A stretch of 64,000 nt of DNA from assembly GCF_900631945.1 (NCBI RefSeq), contig NZ_UZWE01000036.1:1-64000 (forward strand), given 5' to 3'. Below, one piece after another: positions 14,024-22,320 of the stretch. The stretch comes from Paracoccus haematequi. GTDB taxonomy: Bacteria > Pseudomonadota > Alphaproteobacteria > Rhodobacterales > Rhodobacteraceae. Position numbers and translations under genes: made by a program. The notes under the pieces are model-generated. The model was not told the origin of the DNA. It searched no databases and saw nothing but the letters and a program-made list of their open reading frames with translations. How positions within the stretch are numbered: the stretch's first letter is position 1; every line of letters starts with the position of its first letter.

Positions 14024-14708
14024 GAGCGCGTTGCGTTTAATCGGTTTCATATCCGGCGGCTTTGAAGAAATTGTAGCATTCCTCATCGGTGAAAAGATCG
14101 CAGACCTGCCCGACAGCGTGCCAGAGAGCCTCGTAGGTTCGCGCGGCGGCTCTCCGGATTAGGGCCTTGAGCTTTGCGAAGGCCATCTCGATCGGGTTCA
14201 GATCCGGACTGTAGGGAGGCAAGAACAAGAACCACGCGCCAACGGCGTTCATGGTCGCCGCTGCCTTGGGGCTCTTATGCGATGACAGGTTGTCCAGAAT
14301 GATCACATCGCCGGGTCGCAGTGTCGGGGCCAGTTGGGTTTCGACATAGAGTTCGAACAGTTCGCGGTTCATGGCACCATTGATTACCCAGGGCGCATCC
14401 AGACGGTCATGGCGCAGGGCAGCGATGAAGGTCTGGGTGTTCCAGGGGCCGAAGGGCGCATGGTCCACAAGGCGCGCGCCTTTTGGAGACCATCCGGTGG
14501 TCTTGGCCATGCTCGTCTTCAGCGACGTCTCGTCGATGAAACCGAGGCGCGTCAACGCGCTGCGCATGAACGGCTGGCGTCGTGTGATCCAGATATGGCG
14601 TGCCTGCCGGATCTCAGGCCGCTTCTGCTCGAGGGCTTGCAGGTCTTTTTTTGTGTGTCAGCCCAAGACCGCGCAAAAACCGCCAAACCGAGACACGGTG
14701 AATGGCGA
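14024..14708 (-). mobile_element. IS630-family element, 5'-truncated
   Basis: The minus-strand transposase (stop at 14037) has the IS630 DDE signature: GFIDETSLKTSMAKTTGWSP, the central VIILDNLSSHKS and the C-terminal LPPYSPDLNPIEMAFAKLK. Upstream an A7 run (ACAAAAAAAGACC) separates two frames, a known frameshift style for this family; the other frame reads HRVSVWRFLRGLGLTHKKRP. The N-terminal HTH is cut at about 14708, just before the IS256 end. The left end begins after TA at 14022-14023 (TAGAGCGCGTTGCG), matching the TA target of IS630 elements. Confidence 0.82.
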
Positions 14709-14715
14709 TGCCGGG

Positions 14716-16040
14716 GAGTGTCCTGAACTTTGTGTATCTGACCGGCTCCATGCGGTTTCAGATACTCAAGCGTCGAAGCGCTCGCCGAACATTATGGCGA
14801 ACTGGTTGCGGGCCGCAAACCATTCCCGGACGTTTCGGCCGTCTTTCTCGAAGCTGCGGATGGCCAGGTAGATCAGCTTTGTCGCCGCTTCGTCTGTGGG
14901 GAATGACCCTCGGGTCTTGATCGACTTGCGGATGACCCGGTTCAAACTTTCTATGGCATTGGTGGTGTAGATGATCTTGCGGATCGCCGGATCGAAGGCA
15001 AAGAACGGGATCACCTCGGCCCATGCTCGTCGCCAGGCTGGGGCGATGGACGCGTATTTCCCGGCCCATTTCTCCTCAAAGGCATCGAGTTCGGCCTCGG
15101 CCATTGCGGCGGTTGGGGCGCTGTAAATCCGGCGCAGATCGGCAGCCACAGCCTTGCGGTCCTTCCAGGAGCAGAAGCTCAGGCTATGGCGGACCAGATG
15201 CACGATGCAGGTCTGGACCATGGCCTCGGGAAAGGCGGCGGTGATGGCCTCAGGAAAGCCCTTCAGCCCGTCGACGACCCCGATCAGGATGTCCTGCAGC
15301 CCTCGGTTCTTCAGCTCGTTCATCACCGCCAGCCAGAACTTGGCGCCCTCGTTTTCGGCGATCCAAAGGCCCAGGACCTCGCGCAGGCCGTCACGGGTCA
15401 CGCCAAGGGCGATGTAGACGGCCTTGTTCTTGACCGTGCGGCTGTCGGCATCGCGGATCTTCACCCGCAGTGCATCAAAGATCACGATCGGATACATCCG
15501 GTCCAGTGCCCGGCCTTGCCATTCCCGAACCTCGTCCGGAACCGCGTCAGTGACGCGGCTGATCAGGTCGGGGGAGACCTTCAGGCCGTAAAGATCGAGC
15601 AGATGCGCCTGGATGTCGCGCACCGTCAGCCCGGCGGCATAGAGCCCGATGATCCTGTCATCCATGCCATCAATGCGGGTCTGGCCCTTCTTCACCAGCT
15701 CCGGCTCGAAGCTGCTGTCGCGGTCACGAGGCACAGCCACCGGCAGTTCGCCGTCCTGGCCCTTCAGCACCTTCGTCGACGAGCCGTTGCGCCGGTTCGC
15801 CTGGCCGGGCGGTGCTTCCTTGCCTTCCTCATAGCCCAAATGCGCGGTCAGCTCCGCGCCCAGCATCCGCTCCATGAGCCGGATCTTCAGCTCCTTCATC
15901 AGCCCGGCATCGCCGAGCAGATCCTCAGGGCGCTCAATACCCTTCAGCAGTTCATCCAGAAGTTCCTTGGAGATCGTCATGCATGCTTCCTTTCGGTGAA
16001 GCATGGACCGGACCACTCATACACAGAAGATCGGACACTC
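14716..16040 (-). mobile_element. IS256-family insertion sequence, apparently complete
   Basis: A 1325-bp element with imperfect terminal inverted repeats: GAGTGTCC...TTTGTGTAT at 14716 and its complement ATACACAGAAGATCGGACACTC ending at 16040. It encodes one full-length mutator-type transposase. No 8-9 bp target duplication is visible: the left flank (GATGCCGG) and right flank (TCGGGGATG) differ, so the flanks were probably rearranged after insertion. Confidence 0.85.
14766..15980 (-). CDS. IS256-family (mutator-type) transposase
   Basis: A 404-residue transposase starting MTISKELLDELLKGIERPED; an upstream ATG would add 12 residues but MTISKELL fits the family. The catalytic core carries DALRVKIRD for the first Asp, VVDGLKGFPEAI for the second, and the terminal YTTNAIESLNRVIRK with the final Glu, all in order. 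CIVHLVRHSL is the conserved C-x2-H helical insertion. Length and motifs are normal, with no stops, so it should be active. Confidence 0.92.
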   Translation of the reverse strand: MTISKELLDELLKGIERPEDLLGDAGLMKELKIRLMERMLGAELTAHLGYEEGKEAPPGQANRRNGSSTKVLKGQDGELPVAVPRDRDSSFEPELVKKGQTRIDGMDDRIIGLYAAGLTVRDIQAHLLDLYGLKVSPDLISRVTDAVPDEVREWQGRALDRMYPIVIFDALRVKIRDADSRTVKNKAVYIALGVTRDGLREVLGLWIAENEGAKFWLAVMNELKNRGLQDILIGVVDGLKGFPEAITAAFPEAMVQTCIVHLVRHSLSFCSWKDRKAVAADLRRIYSAPTAAMAEAELDAFEEKWAGKYASIAPAWRRAWAEVIPFFAFDPAIRKIIYTTNAIESLNRVIRKSIKTRGSFPTDEAATKLIYLAIRSFEKDGRNVREWFAARNQFAIMFGERFDA

Positions 16041-16080
16041 TCGGGGATGCAGACCTTTATCCCCTTGTCTTTCAAAACCT
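16041..16080 (+). repeat. short IS5 scar in front of the ABC gene
   Basis: GATGCAGACCTTTATCCCCT followed by TGTCTTTCAA closely matches internal sequence of the IS5 copies at about 12884-12921 and 45006-45043 (GAATGCAGGGCTTTATCCCC). The scar sits between the IS256 end and the first ATP-binding domain of the ABC gene and supplies an in-frame ATG at 16047. Confidence 0.6.
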
Positions 16081-17630
16081 CTCAGAACGTCAGCTGGTAT
16101 CTGGACCGGGGCGAGACGCTGGCGATCCTGGGCGAAAGCGGATCGGGCAAGTCGGTGTCGGCATCGGCGGTCATGAACCTGATCGACATGCCGCCGGGCA
16201 GGATCACGTCGGGGCAGATCCTGCTGAACGGGCGGGACATGCTGGCGATGACGGCGGAACAGCGCCGCCAGATCAACGGCTGCACCATCGCGATGATCTT
16301 CCAGGATCCGCTGGCGCATCTGAACCCGGTCTATACCGTCGGCTGGCAGATCGCCGAGATGGTCACGACCCATGGCGGCAGCCGCGACAAGGCGCAGGCC
16401 CGCGCGCTGGAGTTGCTGCGCCGCGTCGGCGTCCCGGAACCCGAGGCGGCGATGCGGAAATATCCGCACCAGTTCTCGGGCGGGCAGCGCCAGCGGCTGA
16501 TGATCGCCATGGCGCTGGCCTGCAAGCCCGACATCCTGATCGCGGACGAACCGACCACGGCGCTGGATGTGACCGTGCAGGCCCAGGTGCTGGACCTGCT
16601 GGAGGAGTTGCAGCGCGAAACCGGCATGGGCCTGCTGCTCATCACCCACGACCTGGGCGTGGTGGCCGAGATCGCCGACCGCGTGGTGGTGATGAACGGC
16701 GGCCGGATCGTCGAGACCGGCGACGCCGCCGAGGTTTACCGCAATCCCCTGCACCCCTATACCCGCAAGCTGATCGACGCCGCACCGGGCAAGGGCGCGA
16801 TGCCCGACGAACGGGACCGGACCGGGCAACCGCTTCTGCGGGCGGAACGGCTGACGAAATCCTACGGGGCCTTCCAGGCGCTGAAGGGTGTCGATCTGAC
16901 CATCATGCCGGGCGAGACCGTCGCGGTCGTGGGCGAAAGCGGTTCGGGCAAATCGACGCTGGCCCGCGCGATCCTGCGGCTGGACGACCCGGACGGGGGC
17001 CGGATCCTGTATCGCGGCGAAGACCTGATGGCGATGGCGCCGCGCCGGTTGTTCGGGCTGCGGCGCGATCTTCAGATGGTGTTCCAGGAACCGACGCAAT
17101 CGCTGAACCCGCGCATGACGGTGTTCCAGCTGATCTCGGAAGCCTGGGTGATCCATCCCGCCATCCTGCCAAAGGGACAATGGCGCGACCGCGTGGCCGA
17201 GCTTCTGGTCAAGGTCGGCTTGAAACCCGAGATGGCCGCCCGCTATCCGCACCAGTTTTCCGGCGGACAGCGCCAGCGGATCGCCATCGCGCGCGCCCTG
17301 GCGATGGAGCCGAAGCTGATCGTCTGCGACGAGGCGGTCTCGGCGCTCGACGTGTCGATCCAGGCGCAGGTGATCGAACTGCTGGACGGGTTGCGGCGCG
17401 AATTCGGCCTGTCCTACCTGTTCATCGCCCATGACCTGCCGGTGGTGCGCGATTTCGCGGATCGCGTGGTGGTCATGAAATTCGGTGAGATCGTCGAGGA
17501 AGGCCCGGTGCGCCGGATCTTCGACGCGCCGCGCCACCCCTATACGCGGGCGCTGCTCTCGGCCAGTCTGGACCCCGACCCGGCGGTGCAGGCCGCCCGC
17601 CGCGCCGCCCGCCACCTGGAGACCGCATGA
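16047..17630 (+). CDS. dipeptide/oligopeptide-type ABC transporter, fused double ATPase (altered N-terminus)
   Basis: One polypeptide with two ABC ATP-binding domains of the peptide/nickel (Dpp/Opp) importer class. Domain 1: Walker A GESGSGKS, Q loop IFQDPLAHLNP, signature QFSGGQRQR, Walker B ILIADEP. Domain 2: Walker A GESGSGKS, Q loop VFQEPTQSLNP, signature FSGGQRQR, Walker B LIVCDEA. Both carry the HPYTR motif typical of this class. The native start is missing: the sequence before QNVSWYLDRGETLAILG is an IS5 scar that gives MQTFIPLSFKTS in frame from ATG 16047, so a product lacking only about 20 native residues could still be made. No permease or binding-protein gene remains nearby. Confidence 0.8.
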   Translation: MQTFIPLSFKTSQNVSWYLDRGETLAILGESGSGKSVSASAVMNLIDMPPGRITSGQILLNGRDMLAMTAEQRRQINGCTIAMIFQDPLAHLNPVYTVGWQIAEMVTTHGGSRDKAQARALELLRRVGVPEPEAAMRKYPHQFSGGQRQRLMIAMALACKPDILIADEPTTALDVTVQAQVLDLLEELQRETGMGLLLITHDLGVVAEIADRVVVMNGGRIVETGDAAEVYRNPLHPYTRKLIDAAPGKGAMPDERDRTGQPLLRAERLTKSYGAFQALKGVDLTIMPGETVAVVGESGSGKSTLARAILRLDDPDGGRILYRGEDLMAMAPRRLFGLRRDLQMVFQEPTQSLNPRMTVFQLISEAWVIHPAILPKGQWRDRVAELLVKVGLKPEMAARYPHQFSGGQRQRIAIARALAMEPKLIVCDEAVSALDVSIQAQVIELLDGLRREFGLSYLFIAHDLPVVRDFADRVVVMKFGEIVEEGPVRRIFDAPRHPYTRALLSASLDPDPAVQAARRAARHLETA

Positions 17631-18568
17631 AGCCTCACGTCCTTGTCGCCTATCCCCTGCGCCCCCGCTTCATGGAGAAACTGGAGGCGCGCTATACCCT
17701 GCACCGGCTGGACCAGGCCACGGACAGGGACGCGGTGCTGGCGAAGGCCGGGCCGGTCTGCACGGCCATGGTCGTGAACGGGCATGTCGCGGTCGATGCG
17801 GCGATGCTGGACCGGCTGCCCGCGCTGCGGCTGGCGGCCTGTTCCTCGGCAGGCTTCGACCTGATGGACCTGGAGGCCATGACGCGCCGGGGGATCACGC
17901 TGACCAACACTTCGGTTGCGCTTGTCGATGACGTGGCCGACACGGCGGTCCTTCTGATGCTGGCCGCGCGGCGGCGGCTGGTCGAGGCCGACGCCTATGT
18001 CCGGTCGGGCGACTGGGGCCGGCAGGGGATGTTCCCGCTGACGAGCTCGGTCGCGGGCAAGCGCGCGGGGATCGTGGGGCTTGGCAATATCGGCCTGGCC
18101 ATCGCCCGGCGCTGCGAGGCCATGGGGCTGGCGGTCGGCTATTCGGGCCGCAATCCGAAGCCGGGTGTCGGCTACGATTATTTCGCCGACCCGGCGGCCT
18201 TGGCGGAATGGGCCGACATCCTGCTTGTCGCGACGCCGGGCGGGGCGGGAACCACGGGCCTTGTCTCGGCGGCTGTCCTGGAGGCCCTGGGACCGGCGGG
18301 CACGCTGATCAACGTCGCGCGCGGCTCGGTCGTGGACGAGGCGGCGCTGATCGCCGCCCTGCGCGAAGGACGCATCGCCGGGGCGGGACTGGACGTGTTC
18401 CTGAACGAGCCCCATCCTGACCCGGCGCTGACGGCGCTGCCCAATGTCACGCTCTATCCCCACCACGCCAGCGGGACCGAGGAAACCCGCGACCGCATGG
18501 CGCAACTGACGCTGGACAACCTGGATGCCTTCTTCGCGGGCAGGCCGCTGCTGACGCCGGTCAACTGA
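17627..18568 (+). CDS. D-isomer-specific 2-hydroxyacid dehydrogenase
   Basis: A 313-residue NAD(P)-dependent enzyme reducing 2-oxoacids (glyoxylate/hydroxypyruvate-like substrates). Visible elements are the Rossmann loop GIVGLGNIGLAIARR (about residue 145), the catalytic Arg in LINVARGSVVDEAAL, the Glu in GAGLDVFLNEPHPDP and the His in LYPHHASGTEE. Start ATG overlaps the ABC gene stop by 4 bp and the gene is followed by a broken HpcH aldolase, suggesting a catabolic operon for a sugar acid or similar compound. Substrate cannot be read from sequence. Confidence 0.88.
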   Translation: MKPHVLVAYPLRPRFMEKLEARYTLHRLDQATDRDAVLAKAGPVCTAMVVNGHVAVDAAMLDRLPALRLAACSSAGFDLMDLEAMTRRGITLTNTSVALVDDVADTAVLLMLAARRRLVEADAYVRSGDWGRQGMFPLTSSVAGKRAGIVGLGNIGLAIARRCEAMGLAVGYSGRNPKPGVGYDYFADPAALAEWADILLVATPGGAGTTGLVSAAVLEALGPAGTLINVARGSVVDEAALIAALREGRIAGAGLDVFLNEPHPDPALTALPNVTLYPHHASGTEETRDRMAQLTLDNLDAFFAGRPLLTPVN

Positions 18569-18594
18569 AGGCGGGCGCGGAGGAAAGGACTTCA

Positions 18595-18783
18595 ATGAAG
18601 CCCAATCGCATTCGGGAAATCTGGACAAAGGGCGGCTGCGCGCTGAACGCCTTCCTCTCCATCCCAAGCCCCTTCGTGGCGGAAGTTATGGCGGCGCAGG
18701 GCTATGACGGGCTGATCGTCGATCTCCAGCATGGCGTCACCGACTATATGGCGGCTGTCGGGATGTTTCAGACCATGTGGGGC
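18595..18783 (+). pseudogene. HpcH/HpaI-family aldolase, 5' fragment only
   Basis: The first about 63 residues of a class II pyruvate aldolase: MKPNRIREIWTKGGCALNAF, then SPFVAEVMAAQGYDGLIVDL and QHGVTDYMAAVGMFQ, matching the N-terminal barrel strand of HpcH/HpaI enzymes. Beyond about 18783 the frame reads antisense of a tyrosine recombinase. All metal ligands and the catalytic residues beyond strand 2 are lost. It starts 26 bp after the dehydrogenase and was the third gene of that operon. Confidence 0.78.
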
Positions 18784-19279
18784 AATCTGGCGAATGATCT
18801 CGACGGTCATCGCATACTTCTCCTTTTCTGCTGCCTCCCGCAGCATGTTGCCGAGAGTGCGATACTCTGCCTCGGAAAGCCTGCGCTTGCGGACATTGTC
18901 CTTCGGCTTTTTGATGCCATGCGCTGGGTTGCGATCGATGATGCCGGCATCGAGGGCTTAGGAAAGGATGCCGCCAGGAAGACCTACCGTGCGTGTCGCC
19001 GTACCGGCGCCGCCCCGCACGATGGCCTTCCCGCGCAGCTTCTTCGTCTTGACCGACACGCGGGTCTTACCGGCCATGATGTCCTTCAGGACCTTGTTGA
19101 TGTCAGCTTTCGTCAGATCCTTCACCCGCCGCGCGCCGATCAACGGGATGATGTGGCGTTCGATGCGGCCTGTGTCGGTAACGATGGTGGTCGTTTTCTT
19201 GGGGCGACCGCCTTTGGCCGAGGATCAGGCCTGCATTGAGATCCTTGAGATAGAGCGTGCACAACTCCTTGACCGTCAT
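18784..19279 (-). pseudogene. tyrosine recombinase (phage-type integrase) fragment
   Basis: Minus-strand pieces of a P4-like integrase in several frames: MTVKELCTLYLKDLNAGLIL, LIGARRVKDLTKADINKVLK, GGAGTATRTVG and HGIKKPKDNVRKRRLSEAEY followed by EKYAMTVEIIRQIA. These are the core-binding domain and the linker into the catalytic domain. The gene is cut just before the first catalytic Arg box, so every active-site residue is missing, and there are frameshifts near 19150-19200. The 3' cut coincides with the truncated aldolase. Confidence 0.75.
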
Positions 19280-19427
19280 GACCTTGTGATCGAGCTGCCG
19301 TTCTTCGGAAGGATTGTCGCCACCAGCGTCAGGCACCTCGTCGCCTATGCCGATGCTCTGGCGCCTGAAACGGGCCAGCCAGTCACCGAACCGACGAAGC
19401 TGATCGTCCCGATGCTGGAACGCTTCG

Positions 19428-20006
19428 TTGCGACCGCTCCCGATGGACAAACTAGACCATCTTGTCGCCGATCACATCGGGGATCGCCTGCTCCAGCCCA
19501 AACGGCTGGAAACCATCCTCGCCAGCATCATCGACCGGCGGCAGGAACGCGCCGAGCGCCGCCGCAAGCACCTTGCCGAGCTAAACCGGCGAATCACGGA
19601 CGCCGACCAGCGGCTCGGCCGTCTCTTTGACGCTATCGAAGCGGGTATGGCGGGCAAGGACGACGCCATGGCGAAGGAACGCGTGGTGAGCCTCAAGGCG
19701 TTGCGGGATCAAGCCGCCGCCGACGCCGAGCGCACGCAGCCCGCGCTCGACAGTTCAGGCAATCAGGGCATCAGCCCTGACATGCTCAAGGGGTTTGCCC
19801 TTAAGGCCCGTGAACGGATACGCCTCGACGATGGAGGCTACCGCCGCGACCACCTACGTGCGTTGGCGCAGCGTGTCGAGGTAGCGGACGACGAGGTTCG
19901 CATCATGGGATCGAAGTCAGAGGTGCTGCGAACGCTGGTCGCCGCTTCTAGCGTAGAAACGGCGGCGCTCGGCGTTCAGAGTTCTGTTCTTAAATGGCGC
20001 GCTTAG
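19428..20006 (+). pseudogene. large serine recombinase, C-terminal fragment
   Basis: The C-terminal third of a large serine recombinase. The segment MDKLDHLVADHIGDRLLQPK, ETILASIIDRRQERAERRRK, the following coiled coil with LNRRITDADQRLGRLFDAIE, and the end LGVQSSVLKWRA are typical of the zinc-ribbon/coiled-coil tail of these enzymes. The catalytic serine domain is absent upstream, where the sequence is unrelated or degraded. It lies just before the mobilization genes. Confidence 0.75.
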
Positions 20007-20179
20007 AGGGAAAAATATCTAACTCCCTCTTTGAAATCCTAGAGGACTGGGAACGCCATCTCGCACATAAGGATCGTGACGATCTGAGGGTGCGACGATG
20101 ACCAGCCCGCACCATGATTTTAACGATGTCGCGGCGAAGAAAGCGCCAAAATATCTCCCGCCGTTTTCGCTGCACCTAG

Positions 20180-21061
20180 GCGGCGTCTTCATTTAAGCGA
20201 CCCAAGCCATAGCGCAGGCGAGATCGACGAAGGCTTTGAAGGACGAGACGGTCTTCTCGCAGCGGAGCGCGATGCGACGGAACCGTTTGATGCGGTTGAA
20301 GAAGCATTCGACCAGATGGCGCTCCTTATAGAGTTCCCGGTCGAGTGGCCGGTTCCCGGCGCGGCTGCGGTTGCGCTTGATCTGGGCCCTTGCCCGCAGG
20401 TCGTCGGCGATGAGGCGGCGGAGCGCATCGGTGTCGTATCCGGCATCGGCGATGACATGGCCGACGCCCGCCAGGTCTCGGATCAGCCCCTCGGCCTGCG
20501 GGCTGTCGGCCCAATGGCCGGGCGTGATCGCGAACCGCACCGGCAGGCCGAGAGCGTCCACCGCCGCATGGATCTTGGTCGTCAGCCCGCCGCGGGAGCG
20601 GCCGATGGCGTGAGCCTCAAGCCCCTTTTTGCGAGCTTGCATCGGCATGGACCTTGGAGATGGTGGCATCAATCAGCACGTATTCAAAGTCCGGATCGGC
20701 GCTCAACTCCTTGAAAAGGCCCTCCCATACCCCGGCGCGCGACCAGCGGCGGAAGCGGGTGTAGACCGTTCTGCGCTGCAAACGATCCACTGGATCGTTT
20801 GCTTTACGCTTGAACTCCAGTGCCCCAGTTCCGGCGGCAGGTCGCGCCAGGGAGAGGCGCTTCGTGCCAGCCACAGCACCGCGTCGAGGAACAGCCGGTT
20901 GTCGGCACCGCTGCGGCCCCGATCACCGGCCTTGCCGGGCAACAGCGGCCCGATCCGTTCCCATTGCCCGTCAGTCAGCGTTCGTCTGCTCAAGATCGCC
21001 TCCGTTTTCGATCTTGAATCAGAACTTACGCAATATGGGTATCCTTAAATGAAGACGCCCT
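20180..21061 (-). mobile_element. IS5-family (IS427-type) element inserted in mobC, transposase interrupted
   Basis: An 882-bp element bounded by CTAG repeats (20176-20179 and 21062-21065) with inverted ends GGCGTCTTCATTTAAG and its complement. The transposase is in pieces: MSRRTLTDGQWERIGPLLPG to PWRDLPPELGHW, then, after an extra about 50 bp, VYTRFRRWSRAGVWEGLFKE, DFEYVLIDATISKVHADAS, then after the usual group frameshift IGRSRGGLTTKIHAAVDALG and YKERHLVECFFNRIKRFRRI. The extra segment at about 20767-20816 holds a palindrome, CAAACGATCCA and its complement, and breaks the frame between GHW and VYTRF. Confidence 0.85.
20766..20817. repeat. palindromic mini-insertion inside IS5 transposase
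   Basis: About 50 bp present between codons for GHW and VYTRF, where the family has only about two codons. Its centre is CAAACGATCCACTGGATCGT followed by TTG, a palindrome with a one-base centre. It shares the core TCCASTGGA, size and GTTC/GCG flank style with the insertion at 3530-3580. Confidence 0.6.
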
Positions 21062-21396
21062 CTAGCCGTCGAGGAACGGGCGCGGCTGGAACGGGATGCG
21101 GCGGGGATGTCGCTGGGGGCCTATATCCGCTCCCGGCTGTTTGGGGATGACGTGCCGCCCCGCCGGACGCAGGGCAAGTTTCCGGTCAAGGACAAGGCCG
21201 CGCTGGCGAAGGTGCTGGCGGTGCTTGGCGCGTCCCGCCTGTCGCAGAACATCAACCAGCTTGCCCGCGCCGTGAATATCGGCGCGTTGCCCGTCACGCC
21301 GGAAACCGATGCCGAACTGCGGGATGCCTGCCGCGCGGTGATGGACATGCGCGACGAACTGCTACGAGCGCTTGGAAAGATGCCGGGGGCTGCGCC

Positions 21397-21775
21397 ATGA
21401 TCCTGAAAGCCTCCGAACGCAAGAACGCCGCCGAACTCGCCCGGCATCTGATTAACCCCCGCGACAACGATCATGTGGAGTTGCATGAGATTCGCGGCTT
21501 CCTGTCGGGTGATCTGGCGGGGGCGCTGATGGAAGTGGATGCAGTTTCGCAAGGGACGCGCTGCCGGAACTTCCTGTTCTCGCTCAGCCTGAACCCGCCA
21601 GAGAAGGAAATCGTGTCGGTCGAGGCGTTCGAGGCCGCCGTGGAAATGGCCGAACAGCGGCTGGGGCTGGACGGCCAGCCCCGCGCCATCGTCTTCCATG
21701 AAAAGGACGGACGGCGACACGCCCATGCGATCTGGTCGCGGATCGACGCGGATATCGAAGGCTACAGCCCGCCAG
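21397..21775 (+). pseudogene. relaxase/mobilization nuclease, N-terminal stub
   Basis: The first about 125 residues of a MobA/VirD2-type relaxase: MILKASERKNAAELARHLIN, the motif II-like LSLNPPEKEIVS, and the metal-binding motif RRHAHAIWSRID (HxH). The family is several hundred residues longer. The frame ends at about 21775 where the sequence changes to unrelated DNA leading into a serine recombinase tail. It overlaps mobC by 4 bp. Confidence 0.78.
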
Positions 21776-21828
21776 CTTCACCCCGCCCATGATTGGAGCA
21801 ATGCCATGATTTTGCATAATAATACTAA

Positions 21829-22183
21829 ATGTTGTATACTAAAGATTGGATCGAAATGCGTAACCCCGCGCGATCCGCGGGGGATATTGCCGCATACGAA
21901 AGAAAGATCGCCCAGCTTGAGCGGGACAAGGTGATCGCAGAGGAACGGCTCGCCAATTGCGGCAAGCCCAAGCACACCTTGGAGGAGTCGTTAGAACTCG
22001 CCCTGACGTTCCTGTCAAGGCCCTGGAAAATATAGAGAAATAGCGGATTGCCGTGGAAAAGGACGGTGCTTCGGCTGGCCTTTTCGGAGCCTGCATCCTA
22101 CTGCCGGGATCAGGGACTTCGAACCCTCAAAACATCCTTACCGTTCAAAGCTTTAGGGTATTTTTCAGGGGATAAAAATGAAA
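21829..22183 (+). pseudogene. second serine recombinase C-terminal fragment, frameshifted
   Basis: The tail of another large serine recombinase: IAAYERKIAQLERDKVIAEE, RLANCGKPKHTLEESLELAL and FLSRPWKI, then in a second frame [20 protein letters not shown] and [17 protein letters not shown]. The break is between 22033 and 22050. The fragment stops at the 3' end of tRNA-Arg. No catalytic domain is present. Confidence 0.72.
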
Positions 22184-22260
<77 letters not shown>

Positions 22261-22320
22261 CTGGGGCCGTGAATAGCCGTAGCGGGGGCGGGGCGCAACG
22301 GCGAAAACGATGCGGTGGTC

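Larger units (their letters stand above)
20098..21400 (+). pseudogene. mobC: mobC-like relaxosome gene split by an IS5-family element
   Basis: Two halves of one MobC-type gene. 20098-20179 encodes MTSPHHDFNDVAAKKAPKYL then PPFSLHL; 21066-21400 continues VEERARLERDAAGMSLGAYI, RSRLFGDDVPPRR and LSQNINQLARAVNIGALP, the ribbon-helix-helix and helical regions of relaxosome accessory proteins. The IS lies between duplicated CTAG tetramers; removing the IS plus one CTAG restores the frame. The 3' half ends in an ATGA overlap with the relaxase gene. Confidence 0.8.

Noticed and set aside
15186..17630. Single long plus-strand frame covering IS256 antisense and the ABC gene
   Set aside because: The first 280 codons are antisense to an intact transposase; only the part after about 16047 has ABC motifs.
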